The notes under the pieces are model-generated. The model did no database searches, was not told the DNA's origin, and saw nothing but the letters and a program-made list of their open reading frames with translations. 46,284 nt of DNA from Sphaerochaetaceae bacterium (GTDB taxonomy: Bacteria > Spirochaetota > Spirochaetia > Sphaerochaetales > Sphaerochaetaceae): the NCBI GenBank assembly GCA_024684115.1, contig JAIKXP010000137.1, forward strand, positions 1 through 46,284, in the 5' to 3' direction. How positions within the stretch are numbered: position 1 is the first letter of the stretch; every line of letters starts with the position of its first letter. Shown piece after piece: positions 16,948-24,855 of the stretch. Both the position numbers and the translations under genes were made by a program.

Positions 16948-18044
16948 TATCTGTACTGTGCAAAGAAAACTCTGCTCCCCTTTTCCCTCATTGATCTGAC
17001 CATCTCATGCATGTCTGAGACAGATAACTCAGGCGTCTTTTCAAATCTGCCGTCACAGCAGAGAAGGTATGTGTGCCTGCACTCTTTTCCTGAGTTGTCG
17101 GCAACCCCGCGTACGCAGTCCTTACCAAGCATGGACTTCTTTCCTTCCATTATGGCACTTAAGTCTCTGAGTACTGCTGAAGCTGTCGGGTAACGACCTG
17201 CTCCCTGACCGCTAAGACCTATAAGCCCGCTGTTCTCTCCAAGATACCAGGCGTAGTTTATGTTTGAAGAAATGGAAGCTTCCACGTCAGTCTTCTTAAC
17301 TGCAACAGGTTCAACGTAAGCATAGATACCCTTCTCTCCCTTTCCGCACTCACCCATGAGCCTGAGGGTTCTGCCCTCATCAGAGAGATAGTCGGCAACA
17401 GAAGAAGTGAAGTTTTCAATTCCTTCCCTGCAAAGTCCCTCTGCAGGAAGAACAGAGAAAGAAACGGAAGAAAGAAGCATGACCTTTCTCAGTGTGTCCA
17501 GACCGGAAACATCTGCTGAAGGATCCTTCTCCGCGTAGCCCAGCTTCTGAGCTTCAAAAAGTGCATCCTGATAGCTCTTACCTTCTCCCTGCATCTTTGT
17601 GAGTATGAAGTTGGTCGTTCCGTTGAGGATGCCGCCGCACTTCAGGATGCTGTCTGTCTGAGAAGCAACAGAGATATTGTGGAGAACAGGAATTCCTCCG
17701 CCGCAGGCTGCACTGAAGAGGAAGGAAACACCTTTTTCCTCGGCTAAAGCCTGTAATTCTATTCCGAAGTTGGCAACTAATGCTTTGTTTGAAGTTACAA
17801 AGCTCTTTCCTGCCTTAAGAGAAGCACTTGCAAACTCATATGCAGGGTGAATTCCACCCATACACTCAACAACAGTATCAGTCCCGGCATCTGAGGTAAT
17901 CTCATCTATAGAAGTTACCATGAAGCTCTCCGTGCACTCCTGAGGAAGAACCAGTACCTTACGGGCTTCCATTCCAGGGGCTGCCTGTATCATTTCATAT
18001 ACACCACGGCCTACAGTACCGAAACCAAGAATTGAAATATTCAT
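16947..18044 (-). CDS. hom: Homoserine dehydrogenase without ACT domain
   Basis: Reduces aspartate semialdehyde to homoserine. At 365 residues it holds the NAD-binding Rossmann fold (GFGTVGRGVYEM at 7-18) and the homoserine dehydrogenase catalytic domain (SAACGGGIPVLHNI, GGILNGTTNFILTKM, KDPSADVSGLDTLRKV). The C-terminal ACT domain present in many ~430-residue bacterial enzymes is missing, so it may lack threonine feedback control. It heads the hom-lysC-asd operon and is divergent from an ACT/HTH protein gene, which could substitute as the regulator. Confidence 0.94.
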   Translation of the reverse strand: MNISILGFGTVGRGVYEMIQAAPGMEARKVLVLPQECTESFMVTSIDEITSDAGTDTVVECMGGIHPAYEFASASLKAGKSFVTSNKALVANFGIELQALAEEKGVSFLFSAACGGGIPVLHNISVASQTDSILKCGGILNGTTNFILTKMQGEGKSYQDALFEAQKLGYAEKDPSADVSGLDTLRKVMLLSSVSFSVLPAEGLCREGIENFTSSVADYLSDEGRTLRLMGECGKGEKGIYAYVEPVAVKKTDVEASISSNINYAWYLGENSGLIGLSGQGAGRYPTASAVLRDLSAIMEGKKSMLGKDCVRGVADNSGKECRHTYLLCCDGRFEKTPELSVSDMHEMVRSMREKGSRVFFAQYR

Positions 18045-18079
18045 TATCTCACCGCCTGAGTTTTTTCTGTTTTTGTTTT

Positions 18080-18095
18080 AAAGACACTTGTCTTT
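18080..18095. promoter_or_regulatory. Palindromic operator candidate between hom and the thrC operon
   Basis: AAAGACA-CT-TGTCTTT is a perfect seven-base inverted repeat. Its right arm supplies the -35 hexamer (TTGTCT, 18088-18093) of the rightward promoter. Confidence 0.5.
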
Positions 18096-18116
18096 TTATT
18101 GGAGACAGACTATCAT
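18088..18116 (+). promoter_or_regulatory. Promoter of ACT/HTH-thrC-thrH operon
   Basis: TTGTCT at 18088-18093, 17-base spacer, TATCAT at 18111-18116; start near 18123. This makes the upstream TTG at 18099 untranscribed and supports the ATG at 18159 as the first codon of the operon. Confidence 0.55.
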
Positions 18117-18158
18117 AAACCGAAAATCATTGCAAGAGCATTTATAGAGAGGCATTTC

Positions 18159-18596
18159 ATGCTTGATGAATATCTTATTGTGCATAAAAGCATACTTCCC
18201 GACTTCTTTGACGCTGTTCTTGAAACAAGACGCCTTATCGAAACGGGAGAAGTGACAAACGTTTCCGCAGCTGTAAAGATTACGGGAATTTCCAGAAGCA
18301 CATACTATAAATATAAGGACTGGATCATGGAACCATCCACCTTCTCAACAGGAAGAAAGGCTGTTCTTTCCATGATGCTTTTCCACGAACCGGGAGTGCT
18401 TAACAAAGTTCTCACCGACATTGCTGAAGGCGGTGCCAGTGTTCTTACCATTACACAGAGCCTGCCGATTAATGACAGGGCCAGCGTGACAGTTTCGCTG
18501 GATGTGGGTAATATGACTGAAAACCTTGACGCAATGGTTAAAAAGATTTCTTACAGACAGGGAGTTGAAAGCGCAAGAATAGTTGCGGTTGAGTAA
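18159..18596 (+). CDS. ACT-domain protein with HTH (PheB/UPF0735 family)
   Basis: From the ATG at 18159 (AGAGAGG upstream, seven bases) the protein has 145 residues and matches the family's usual start, with a leading LDEYLIVHKSILPDFF. Residues about 15-60 hold a helix-turn-helix-like AAVKITGISRSTYYKYKDWI; the rest, from about residue 70, is one ACT domain (VLSMMLFHEPGVLNKVLTDI, then GGASVLTITQSLPINDRASV). ACT domains bind amino acids. It is the first gene of thrC-thrH and divergent from hom, so it may be a threonine- or other amino-acid-responsive regulator or an allosteric subunit. This is inference; UPF0735 proteins are poorly characterised. Confidence 0.88.
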   Translation: MLDEYLIVHKSILPDFFDAVLETRRLIETGEVTNVSAAVKITGISRSTYYKYKDWIMEPSTFSTGRKAVLSMMLFHEPGVLNKVLTDIAEGGASVLTITQSLPINDRASVTVSLDVGNMTENLDAMVKKISYRQGVESARIVAVE

Positions 18597-18600
18597 TAAT

Positions 18601-20052
18601 ATGGATTATCAGAGTACAAGAAGCACTATAAAAACAGATTCAGTAAATGCAGTTCTTCAGGGAATTGCCCCGGATGGAGGACTCTTTGCAGATCCTTCTA
18701 TTGAAAGCATTTGCTTTGACTGGAAAAAGTGTCTGAAGCTTAAAACACAGGATATGGCAGTAATGATTCTTAAGGCACTGCTCCCTGATTTTGAAAACAT
18801 GGAGGACCTTGTTAAAAAGGCCTACACGGGAAAGTTTGAAACCGAAGATCTCACACCTCTGGTAAAGTGCGGAGACCTTCACATACTGGAGCTTTTCAGA
18901 GGACCTACATCTGCATTCAAGGACGTAGCCCTTTCCATGCTCCCACAGCTTGTAACAGCTGCCCTCTCCCAAACCGGAGCCGAGAAGGAAGTTACCATCC
19001 TTACAGCCACATCAGGAGACACCGGAAAGGCTGCCCTGGAAGGCTTTAAGAATGTTCCGGGCACAAGAATCATAGTCTTCTACCCGGATAACGGAGTCTC
19101 CGAAATGCAGCACCTGCAGATGGCAACACAGGAAGGAGATAACGTGTGCGTCTGTGCTGTTAAGGGAAACTTTGATGACTGCCAGAGCGGAGTCAAGAAC
19201 GCTTTTTCAACACTCAAGGACAAGCTTGAAGGAAGCCGCTTTACCCTTAGCTCTGCAAATTCTATAAACATTGGCCGTCTGGCTCCTCAGGTTGTCTACT
19301 ACTTTGCAGCCTACAGGGACCTGATTAAGGACGGGACCATAAAAGAAGGAGAGCCTGTTGACTTCTGTGTTCCTACAGGAAACTTCGGAGACATTCTCGC
19401 AGGTTACTACGCAAAGCTCATGGGACTGCCTGTTTCAAAGCTTATCTGTGCGTCAAATGCAAACAACGTTCTCACCGACTTCCTCACAACCGGAGTCTAC
19501 AACAAGGTTCGCCCGTTCTACAGAACAGAGTCTCCTTCCATGGATATTCTTGTATCTTCAAACCTTGAAAGACTTCTGTTCCTTGCATGCGGTAAGGACA
19601 CCGAAAAGGTTGCAGGATGGATGAAAGACCTTAATACAGTCGGTAAATTCAAGGTAGATGAGAAGACCTTCTCCTATATTACTTCCTCCTTTGAAGCTGC
19701 CTGGTGCAGTCAGGAAGAGACAGAGAAAGCCATACTCGACTGCTGGAATAAAAACGGCTACCTCTGTGATACACACACAGCCGTTGCCTACCATGTAGCG
19801 GACAGGAGAAAATCTTCAACTCCAACAGTTGTTCTTTCAACAGCCTCACCTTACAAGTTCCCTCAGGCAGTATTAAAGGCCCTCGGTCAGAGTGAAGAAG
19901 GAAACTGTTTTGACCTTTTGAGAAGGCTTAACGGCTACACCGGAGTTCCGGTACCGCAGAACCTTAAGAACCTTGAAGGAAAGAAGGTCCGCTTTAATAA
20001 ATCTATAGAGAAGAATGAAATTAATGATTTTGTTCTCAGTACACTCAAATAA
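18601..20052 (+). CDS. thrC: Threonine synthase
   Basis: PLP enzyme converting O-phosphohomoserine to threonine; 483 residues, the longer (E. coli-like) form. The N-terminal YQSTRSTIKTDSVNAVLQGIAPDGGLF is typical, the cofactor lysine is in GPTSAFKDVALSMLP, and the phosphate loop is PTGNFGDILAGY. A TTG at 18583 extends the frame into the previous gene, but the ATG at 18601 sits four bases after its stop and is the better start; there is no strong ribosome site, so translation is probably coupled. It is followed by thrH after 11 bases. Confidence 0.95.
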   Translation: MDYQSTRSTIKTDSVNAVLQGIAPDGGLFADPSIESICFDWKKCLKLKTQDMAVMILKALLPDFENMEDLVKKAYTGKFETEDLTPLVKCGDLHILELFRGPTSAFKDVALSMLPQLVTAALSQTGAEKEVTILTATSGDTGKAALEGFKNVPGTRIIVFYPDNGVSEMQHLQMATQEGDNVCVCAVKGNFDDCQSGVKNAFSTLKDKLEGSRFTLSSANSINIGRLAPQVVYYFAAYRDLIKDGTIKEGEPVDFCVPTGNFGDILAGYYAKLMGLPVSKLICASNANNVLTDFLTTGVYNKVRPFYRTESPSMDILVSSNLERLLFLACGKDTEKVAGWMKDLNTVGKFKVDEKTFSYITSSFEAAWCSQEETEKAILDCWNKNGYLCDTHTAVAYHVADRRKSSTPTVVLSTASPYKFPQAVLKALGQSEEGNCFDLLRRLNGYTGVPVPQNLKNLEGKKVRFNKSIEKNEINDFVLSTLK

Positions 20053-20063
20053 AAGGAATCAGT

Positions 20064-20675
20064 ATGGAAATAGTATGTCTTGATCTTGAAGGAGTCCTCG
20101 TTCCGGAAATCTGGATTGCATTTGCAGAGGAAACAAACATCCCGGCCCTTAAGAGAACAACCAGGGATGAACCTGATTATCATAAACTCATGAACTACAG
20201 GATGGATATTTTAAGGGAGCATGGACTTACCCTTAAGGACATTCAGAATGTTATTGCAAAGATAAAGCCTCTGGACGGAGCCAGGGAGTTTCTTGATAAG
20301 GTAAGGGAGCTTACTCAGGTAGTAATACTCTCAGACACATTCAGTGAATTCGCCCAGCCTCTTATGAGGCAGCTCGGATGGCCGACCATTCTCTGCAACA
20401 GTCTTAAGGTAGATAAGGACAACATGCTCTGCGGTATTTCCATGAGACAGGAAGACGGAAAGAGAAAGGCCATAGAAGGTTTCAGAGGCATGGGATTCAA
20501 GACTTTTGCCGCAGGAGACAGCTATAACGATTTGAACATGATTCATACTGCCGACTTCGGATGCTTGTTCAGGGCTCCTGAAAACATTCTCAAGGAAGAG
20601 CCTGATCTTAAGCTCTGTACGGACTATGAGTCCTTCTACGCTGAAATAGAAGCATTTGTTAAGAAAGTTCACTGA
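20064..20675 (+). CDS. thrH: ThrH: phosphoserine phosphatase / homoserine phosphotransferase
   Basis: A 203-residue HAD-superfamily enzyme closely resembling Pseudomonas ThrH: MEIVCLDLEGVLVPEIWIAF at the N-terminus (nucleophile Asp7, in DLEG rather than DxDG), VVILSDTFSEFAQPLMRQLG, and AAGDSYNDLNMI. Pseudomonas ThrH removes phosphate from phosphoserine and can pass it to homoserine, making O-phosphohomoserine. Located directly after thrC, with hom nearby and no thrB in sight, it is well placed to feed threonine synthase. Ribosome site AGGAA precedes the ATG. Confidence 0.93.
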   Translation: MEIVCLDLEGVLVPEIWIAFAEETNIPALKRTTRDEPDYHKLMNYRMDILREHGLTLKDIQNVIAKIKPLDGAREFLDKVRELTQVVILSDTFSEFAQPLMRQLGWPTILCNSLKVDKDNMLCGISMRQEDGKRKAIEGFRGMGFKTFAAGDSYNDLNMIHTADFGCLFRAPENILKEEPDLKLCTDYESFYAEIEAFVKKVH

Positions 20676-20712
20676 ACAGAAGAGACTCCAAAAATGTTCC
20701 CGGGTTAACCTT

Positions 20713-20910
20713 GTTTTCATGCTGGAAACCAATATTTTAATTTTCAGTATGAAAATTTCATACTCGCAGGCGGTTTTTCGACTTACAGCATGAAAAATAG
20801 GGGTTAAGACAGGCTAAAACGGCCCTGTTTTCATGCTGGAAAGCAAGATTTCAGTTTTCAACATGAAATTATAAGACTGAATGGCCGGATTTTGGATTAC
20901 AGTATAAAAG
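20713..20910. repeat. Second intergenic repeat cluster, TTTCATGCTG/CAGCATGAAA type
   Basis: The word TTTTCATGCTG or a variant occurs in alternating orientation: 20714 (forward), 20741-20755 (CAGTATGAAAA), 20756 (TTTCATACT), 20785-20797 (CAGCATGAAAAA), 20828 (forward), 20851-20868 (CAACATGAAA) and about 20899 (CAGTATAAAA, degenerate). Units are about 43 nt and bounded by inverted ends: 20713-20755, 20756-20797, 20827-20870, 20871-20910. A longer period of 114 joins two halves, each preceded by GGGTTAA. The stretch 20676-20959 holds only this and one terminator. Confidence 0.72.
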
Positions 20911-20929
20911 CGGGCTCTCTGGAAATAAT

Positions 20930-20952
20930 AAAGGCCACACGTGGTGGCCTTT
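20930..20952. terminator. Bidirectional terminator between thrH and SDR
   Basis: AAAGGCCAC-(acgtg)-GTGGCCTTT, nine-base perfect arms (20930-20938 with 20944-20952), with A/T flanks on both sides, between convergent genes. Confidence 0.72.
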
Positions 20953-20959
20953 GTTGGTT

Positions 20960-21766
20960 TCAGTACATGATTGAGAGGACAAGGTCCTTGAGTTTTACCG
21001 GAAGGATTCTGACAAGGAAGGCAAAGAACTTGTAGATAAAGCCCACTGCAACCCTGACTTTGGGGTTCTTCCTGTTTGCCTGGCGCAGGAATACTCTTGC
21101 AACAGACTCAGGGCTTGCACCGTTCTGCTCATCCTTCTCCATGCGGGCTACGGCCTTCTTACACTTTTCAAGGTAAGGTGAATCTTCAGGCTCGTTGTAG
21201 GTTCTGGCCTTTGTAAAGCCTGTTTTTGTATCTCCCGGCTCTACGAGGCATACTCTTACACCGTAAGGTTTTGCTTCCATCCTCAGGGCCTCTCCGTAGG
21301 CTTCAAGAGCGTACTTGGAGCTGCTGTAGTGACTCTGGAACGGGATGGGGATGAAACCGGCTACTGAAGAAGTAATCATGACAAGACTTCTTTCGTTCTT
21401 CCTCAGAAGAGGCAGAAGAAGTCTGTTGACGTTTAGAACTCCAAAGTAGTTTGTATCCATCTGGCGGCGGGCTGCTTCATCAGGAGTGCACTCAGCACTG
21501 CCTGCAACGCCCATTCCTGCACAGTGAATGATAATCTGAAGTTCCTTGATTTCCTTGAATGCTTTTTCGAGTGTTTCCGGCTTTGTAACATCAGCTGCAA
21601 GGTTTGTAATGGTACCTTCTCCGCACCTTATGTTCTTTTCTCCGCCTCTGCGGGAGAGAGCGTAAACATTATAGCCATGCTCAGCAAACAGCTGAGCAGT
21701 GGCTTTTCCTATACCGCTTGAAGCGCCGGTAATAAGTACGTTGTTACCGTATTTTCTCTTCGGCAT
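20960..21766 (-). CDS. Short-chain dehydrogenase, possible 3-ketosphinganine reductase
   Basis: A classical SDR of 268 residues: TGASSGIG nucleotide motif (14-21), catalytic Ser134, Tyr147 and Lys151 (YSSSK). The hydrophobic C-terminus (FIYKFFAFLVRILPVKLKDL) suggests membrane association, as in 3-ketodihydrosphingosine reductases. Its ATG lies inside the end of the SPT-like gene (23-base overlap, AGGAAAAGGG upstream), so the two enzymes are co-translated. The pairing suggests the product of the synthase, a 3-ketosphingoid base, is its substrate. Other lipid-modifying SDR functions are possible. Confidence 0.85.
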   Translation of the reverse strand: MPKRKYGNNVLITGASSGIGKATAQLFAEHGYNVYALSRRGGEKNIRCGEGTITNLAADVTKPETLEKAFKEIKELQIIIHCAGMGVAGSAECTPDEAARRQMDTNYFGVLNVNRLLLPLLRKNERSLVMITSSVAGFIPIPFQSHYSSSKYALEAYGEALRMEAKPYGVRVCLVEPGDTKTGFTKARTYNEPEDSPYLEKCKKAVARMEKDEQNGASPESVARVFLRQANRKNPKVRVAVGFIYKFFAFLVRILPVKLKDLVLSIMY

Positions 21767-22970
21767 GACCCTTTTCCTGAATGTTCATGGCATCCGTAAT
21801 CTTGATCTGCTCGGCAATGATTTCTGCTGCTTCATCAACAAGGTCTTCTGTAACTGTAGCCATGTAGCTTGTTCTGAGAAGGCACTCGTTCTCCGGTGTT
21901 GCAGGAGGAAGAACAGGGTTTACATATACACCTGCATTGAAGAGGTTGATAGCAAGATGAAGTGTGTACTCCGGTCCCTTTGTGTAAATTGGAACGATTG
22001 GAGTGTTGTCTCCTTCATCAACAATGCTTATGCCATGTCTCTTGAAAGACTCTCTTGCATAGTTTGAAATATGCTTGAGCTTCTCCGGGAGCTCCGGATG
22101 AGCTTCAAGATGTCTCAGTGCTGCAAGAGCTGCTGCTGCGTTTGAAGGCGGGAGACTTGCGCTGAACATGAACGGGCGGCTTGTAACCTTGACGTAATCA
22201 ACGGCGAGCTTGCTTGCTGCCATGTATCCGCCAAGACTTGCGAGAGACTTACTGAAGGTACCCATGTAAATATCTACTTCATCCTCAAGTCCGAAGTAGC
22301 TTGCTGTACCTCTTCCGCCTTCACCGATAACTCCGAGAGCGTGAGCATCATCTACCATGACGCGGGCTCCGTACTTTCTGGCAAGGGCAACGATCTCAGG
22401 AAGCTTTGCAATATCACCCCTCATGCTGAAAACACCGTCTGTGACGATGAGACAACCTGCTGACTCAGGAACTTTCTGAAGCTGCTTCTCAAGTCCTTCC
22501 ATATCGCTGTGGCGGTATCTGAGCATCTTGCCGTAGCTGAGCTTACATCCGTCATAGATACTTGCGTGGTTTTCTCTGTCGCAGATAACGTAGTCATCAC
22601 GACCTACTATTGAGCTGATGATTCCTAAATTTGACTGGAAACCTGTGGAGAAAGTCATAACGGCTTCCTTTCGGAGGAACTTTGCAAGCTCTTCCTCGAG
22701 TTCCACATGAAGATCCAGAGTTCCGTTCATAAATCTTGAACCGGAACATCCGGTACCATATTTTTCCAGTGCTGCTTTTGAAGCGTCGATAACTTCATCT
22801 TCAGTAGTCAGTCCGAGGTAGTTGTTTGAACCGAGCATGATCTTGCGACCACCCTCCATGACAACTTCCTTGGCCTGTCTGCTTTCCAGACAATGGAAAT
22901 AAGGGAAAATACCCCTGGCCTTGTAATCTGCAGGCCTTGTAAATTCACGACATTTATTATAAAGATCCAT
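21744..22970 (-). CDS. Alpha-oxoamine synthase, serine palmitoyltransferase-like
   Basis: A 408-residue PLP enzyme of the family that joins an amino acid and an acyl-CoA or acyl-ACP with decarboxylation. Visible: MLGSNNYLGL (45-54), FSTGFQSNLG (107-116), NHASIYDG with stacking His135, VDDAHALG (206-213), cofactor Lys241 in GTFSKSLASLGGY, and PPATPENECLLRTSYMATVT. The N-terminal ARGIFPYFHCLES and the FSKS lysine motif favour SPT over KBL or BioF. Its promoter (TTGAAA-17-TAGAAT) would start transcription at the ATG, with no ribosome site. It forms an operon with the SDR. Confidence 0.85.
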   Translation of the reverse strand: MDLYNKCREFTRPADYKARGIFPYFHCLESRQAKEVVMEGGRKIMLGSNNYLGLTTEDEVIDASKAALEKYGTGCSGSRFMNGTLDLHVELEEELAKFLRKEAVMTFSTGFQSNLGIISSIVGRDDYVICDRENHASIYDGCKLSYGKMLRYRHSDMEGLEKQLQKVPESAGCLIVTDGVFSMRGDIAKLPEIVALARKYGARVMVDDAHALGVIGEGGRGTASYFGLEDEVDIYMGTFSKSLASLGGYMAASKLAVDYVKVTSRPFMFSASLPPSNAAAALAALRHLEAHPELPEKLKHISNYARESFKRHGISIVDEGDNTPIVPIYTKGPEYTLHLAINLFNAGVYVNPVLPPATPENECLLRTSYMATVTEDLVDEAAEIIAEQIKITDAMNIQEKGHAEEKIR

Positions 22971-22978
22971 GGTAGTGA

Positions 22979-23007
22979 ATTCTAACTAATGAGTATTTTT
23001 TTTTCAA
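22979..23007 (-). promoter_or_regulatory. Promoter of SPT-like/SDR operon, leaderless
   Basis: On the complement: TTGAAA (23002-23007), 17-base spacer, TAGAAT (22979-22984), then eight bases to the ATG at 22970. There is no Shine-Dalgarno sequence. Confidence 0.62.
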
Positions 23008-23029
23008 TATATAAGAGGCCCTGATTGAA

Positions 23030-24775
23030 TTAAACCTCTACAGGGATAAACTTAAACTGAACAACATCGAACAGACCGCAATCAGTAATCTTCAATTCAG
23101 GTATTACCGGAAGAGACATGAAACACAGAGTCATGAACGGATCCACCTCATCCCTTATATGAAGTTCCCTGCGTGCTATCTGAAGGATTTCAGTAAGCTC
23201 ATCTGAAACCTCTCTGGCAGGCTTGTCAGCCATAAGTCCGGCAATTTCATGAGGTACGCTGTACAGGACCTTTCCTTCCTTTGCAACAGCCATACCGCCG
23301 CCAATCCTTATAAGTTCCTGAACGGCTGCATTCATATCCCTGCTGCTGTCTCCGGCTACAGTAATGTTGTGTGAGTCATGGCCGACCGAGGTAGCAATAG
23401 CTCCGCCCTTAAGACCGAAACCTTCATAGAGGGCAAGACCTACGTTTCCGGTTCCGTGATGGCGTTCAACTACAGAAATCTTTACAACATCCTGATCTGT
23501 GCGCTTCCAGTTTCCCTTCTCATCGGTCTCTACATCTACAATGCTGTTTCCGGTTACGACTGAGCCCGGAATAACCTTTATTGCATGGGCCTTCTTTGAA
23601 TTAAGCTTAAGATCAAAGCTCTTTTCAGAAACGCCCTTAACGTCCATGTGGCCCAGAACAGCCTCTGGAGTCTTAAAAGGCTTGACGCCTGCAAGGTATT
23701 CTCCGTGTGAAGCCACGTGGTTACCTTCCGTATAGACCTCAACAGGCCTTATATCCTTAAGGTCCTTAAAGAGAACAAAGTCAGCCCTGCGGCCCGGAGC
23801 TATGGCGCCCCTGTCCTTGAGGTTGTAGCAGTTACTTGCGTTTAATGTAGCAACACAGATGGCTGTAATCGGGTCCATTCCTGCATTTACTGCCATTCTT
23901 ACGTTGTTGTCTATATGACCGTTTTCCAGAATGGTCTTGGCCATGCAGTCATCTGTACAGAAGAGACATCTCTCTTCATTTTTCACTGAAACTCCCTTAA
24001 GGAGGTTTAAGAGGTCATGGCATACGGTACCCTGTCTGAGCAGTACGTACATACCGCGCCTTATCTTGTCCTTAAGCTCTTCACCAGTTGCACATTCGTG
24101 GTCGGTAAGAATGTTTCCAACAGCATATGCATCGAGTTTTTCACCCGCTACGTCCGGAGCATGGCCGTCTATTACCTTCTTAGCCTTAAGGGCTACAACC
24201 ATCTTGTCCAGAACGTCTGAATCTGCGTTTGCAACTCCAGGATAATCCATCAGTTCCCCAAGGCCCAGAACCCTCTTATGGCCAATCCTGCTGGCAATTG
24301 CGTCAGCCTTGAGAATGGCGCCTGCATTTTCAAATGTGGTACACGGAACACAGGACGGGAACTGGAGGAAAACAGAAAGAGGGAGTCCTTCTGAAGAGTC
24401 AAGCATGTAGTCCATACCGTCAAGACCACATACATTACATATTTCGTGCGGGTCTGCAACTACTGTTGTAGTACCGCACGGAACGACAAGTTTTGAGAAT
24501 TCGGGAGGAGAGACGTGGGAAGACTCAATATGAACATGACAGTCAATGAAGCCGGGAGCCATGTACATGCCCTTTGCATCAAAGGTTTCCTTAGCCTCGG
24601 GGAAGTTTACACTGCGGCTTCCGAAGCCTACAAACTTTCCGTCATAAACATAAACATCCGATTCAAAGACTTCCTTATTGAATACATCTACAACCTTACA
24701 GTTTTTAATGCACAGATCACTCTGGATTCTTCCTGAAGCTGCGTCTATAAGGTTTTTAAGCTCATTCTTTTCCAT
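23030..24775 (-). CDS. ade: Adenine deaminase
   Basis: Hydrolyses adenine to hypoxanthine and ammonia. 581 residues, full length. The amidohydrolase metal motif is APGFIDCHVHIESS (about 72-85) and continues with PCGTTTVVADPHEICNVCG; later HDSHNITVAG and the C-terminal VIPELKITDCGL are family features. GGGAGAG precedes the ATG. It follows the purine permease gene on the same strand with an 80-base gap containing a hairpin, so the pair imports and deaminates adenine. Confidence 0.96.
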   Translation of the reverse strand: MEKNELKNLIDAASGRIQSDLCIKNCKVVDVFNKEVFESDVYVYDGKFVGFGSRSVNFPEAKETFDAKGMYMAPGFIDCHVHIESSHVSPPEFSKLVVPCGTTTVVADPHEICNVCGLDGMDYMLDSSEGLPLSVFLQFPSCVPCTTFENAGAILKADAIASRIGHKRVLGLGELMDYPGVANADSDVLDKMVVALKAKKVIDGHAPDVAGEKLDAYAVGNILTDHECATGEELKDKIRRGMYVLLRQGTVCHDLLNLLKGVSVKNEERCLFCTDDCMAKTILENGHIDNNVRMAVNAGMDPITAICVATLNASNCYNLKDRGAIAPGRRADFVLFKDLKDIRPVEVYTEGNHVASHGEYLAGVKPFKTPEAVLGHMDVKGVSEKSFDLKLNSKKAHAIKVIPGSVVTGNSIVDVETDEKGNWKRTDQDVVKISVVERHHGTGNVGLALYEGFGLKGGAIATSVGHDSHNITVAGDSSRDMNAAVQELIRIGGGMAVAKEGKVLYSVPHEIAGLMADKPAREVSDELTEILQIARRELHIRDEVDPFMTLCFMSLPVIPELKITDCGLFDVVQFKFIPVEV

Positions 24776-24810
24776 TTTATCTCTCCCTTAAAAATACCCG
24801 GATAAAGTAA

Positions 24811-24839
24811 AGGGACTGCCCCCTAAGGGTGCAGTCCCT
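24811..24839 (-). terminator. Hairpin between purine permease and ade
   Basis: AGGGACTGC/GCAGTCCCT nine-base arms around an 11-base loop, followed on the complement by TTTACTTT. The U-run is imperfect, so it may act as a partial terminator that reduces ade expression relative to the permease. Confidence 0.55.
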
Positions 24840-24855
24840 CTGTTTTCAGTAACTG

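Noticed and set aside
20676-20959. Small ncRNA or tRNA gene
   Set aside because: No cloverleaf or conserved tRNA arms; structure is explained by repeat units and a terminator.
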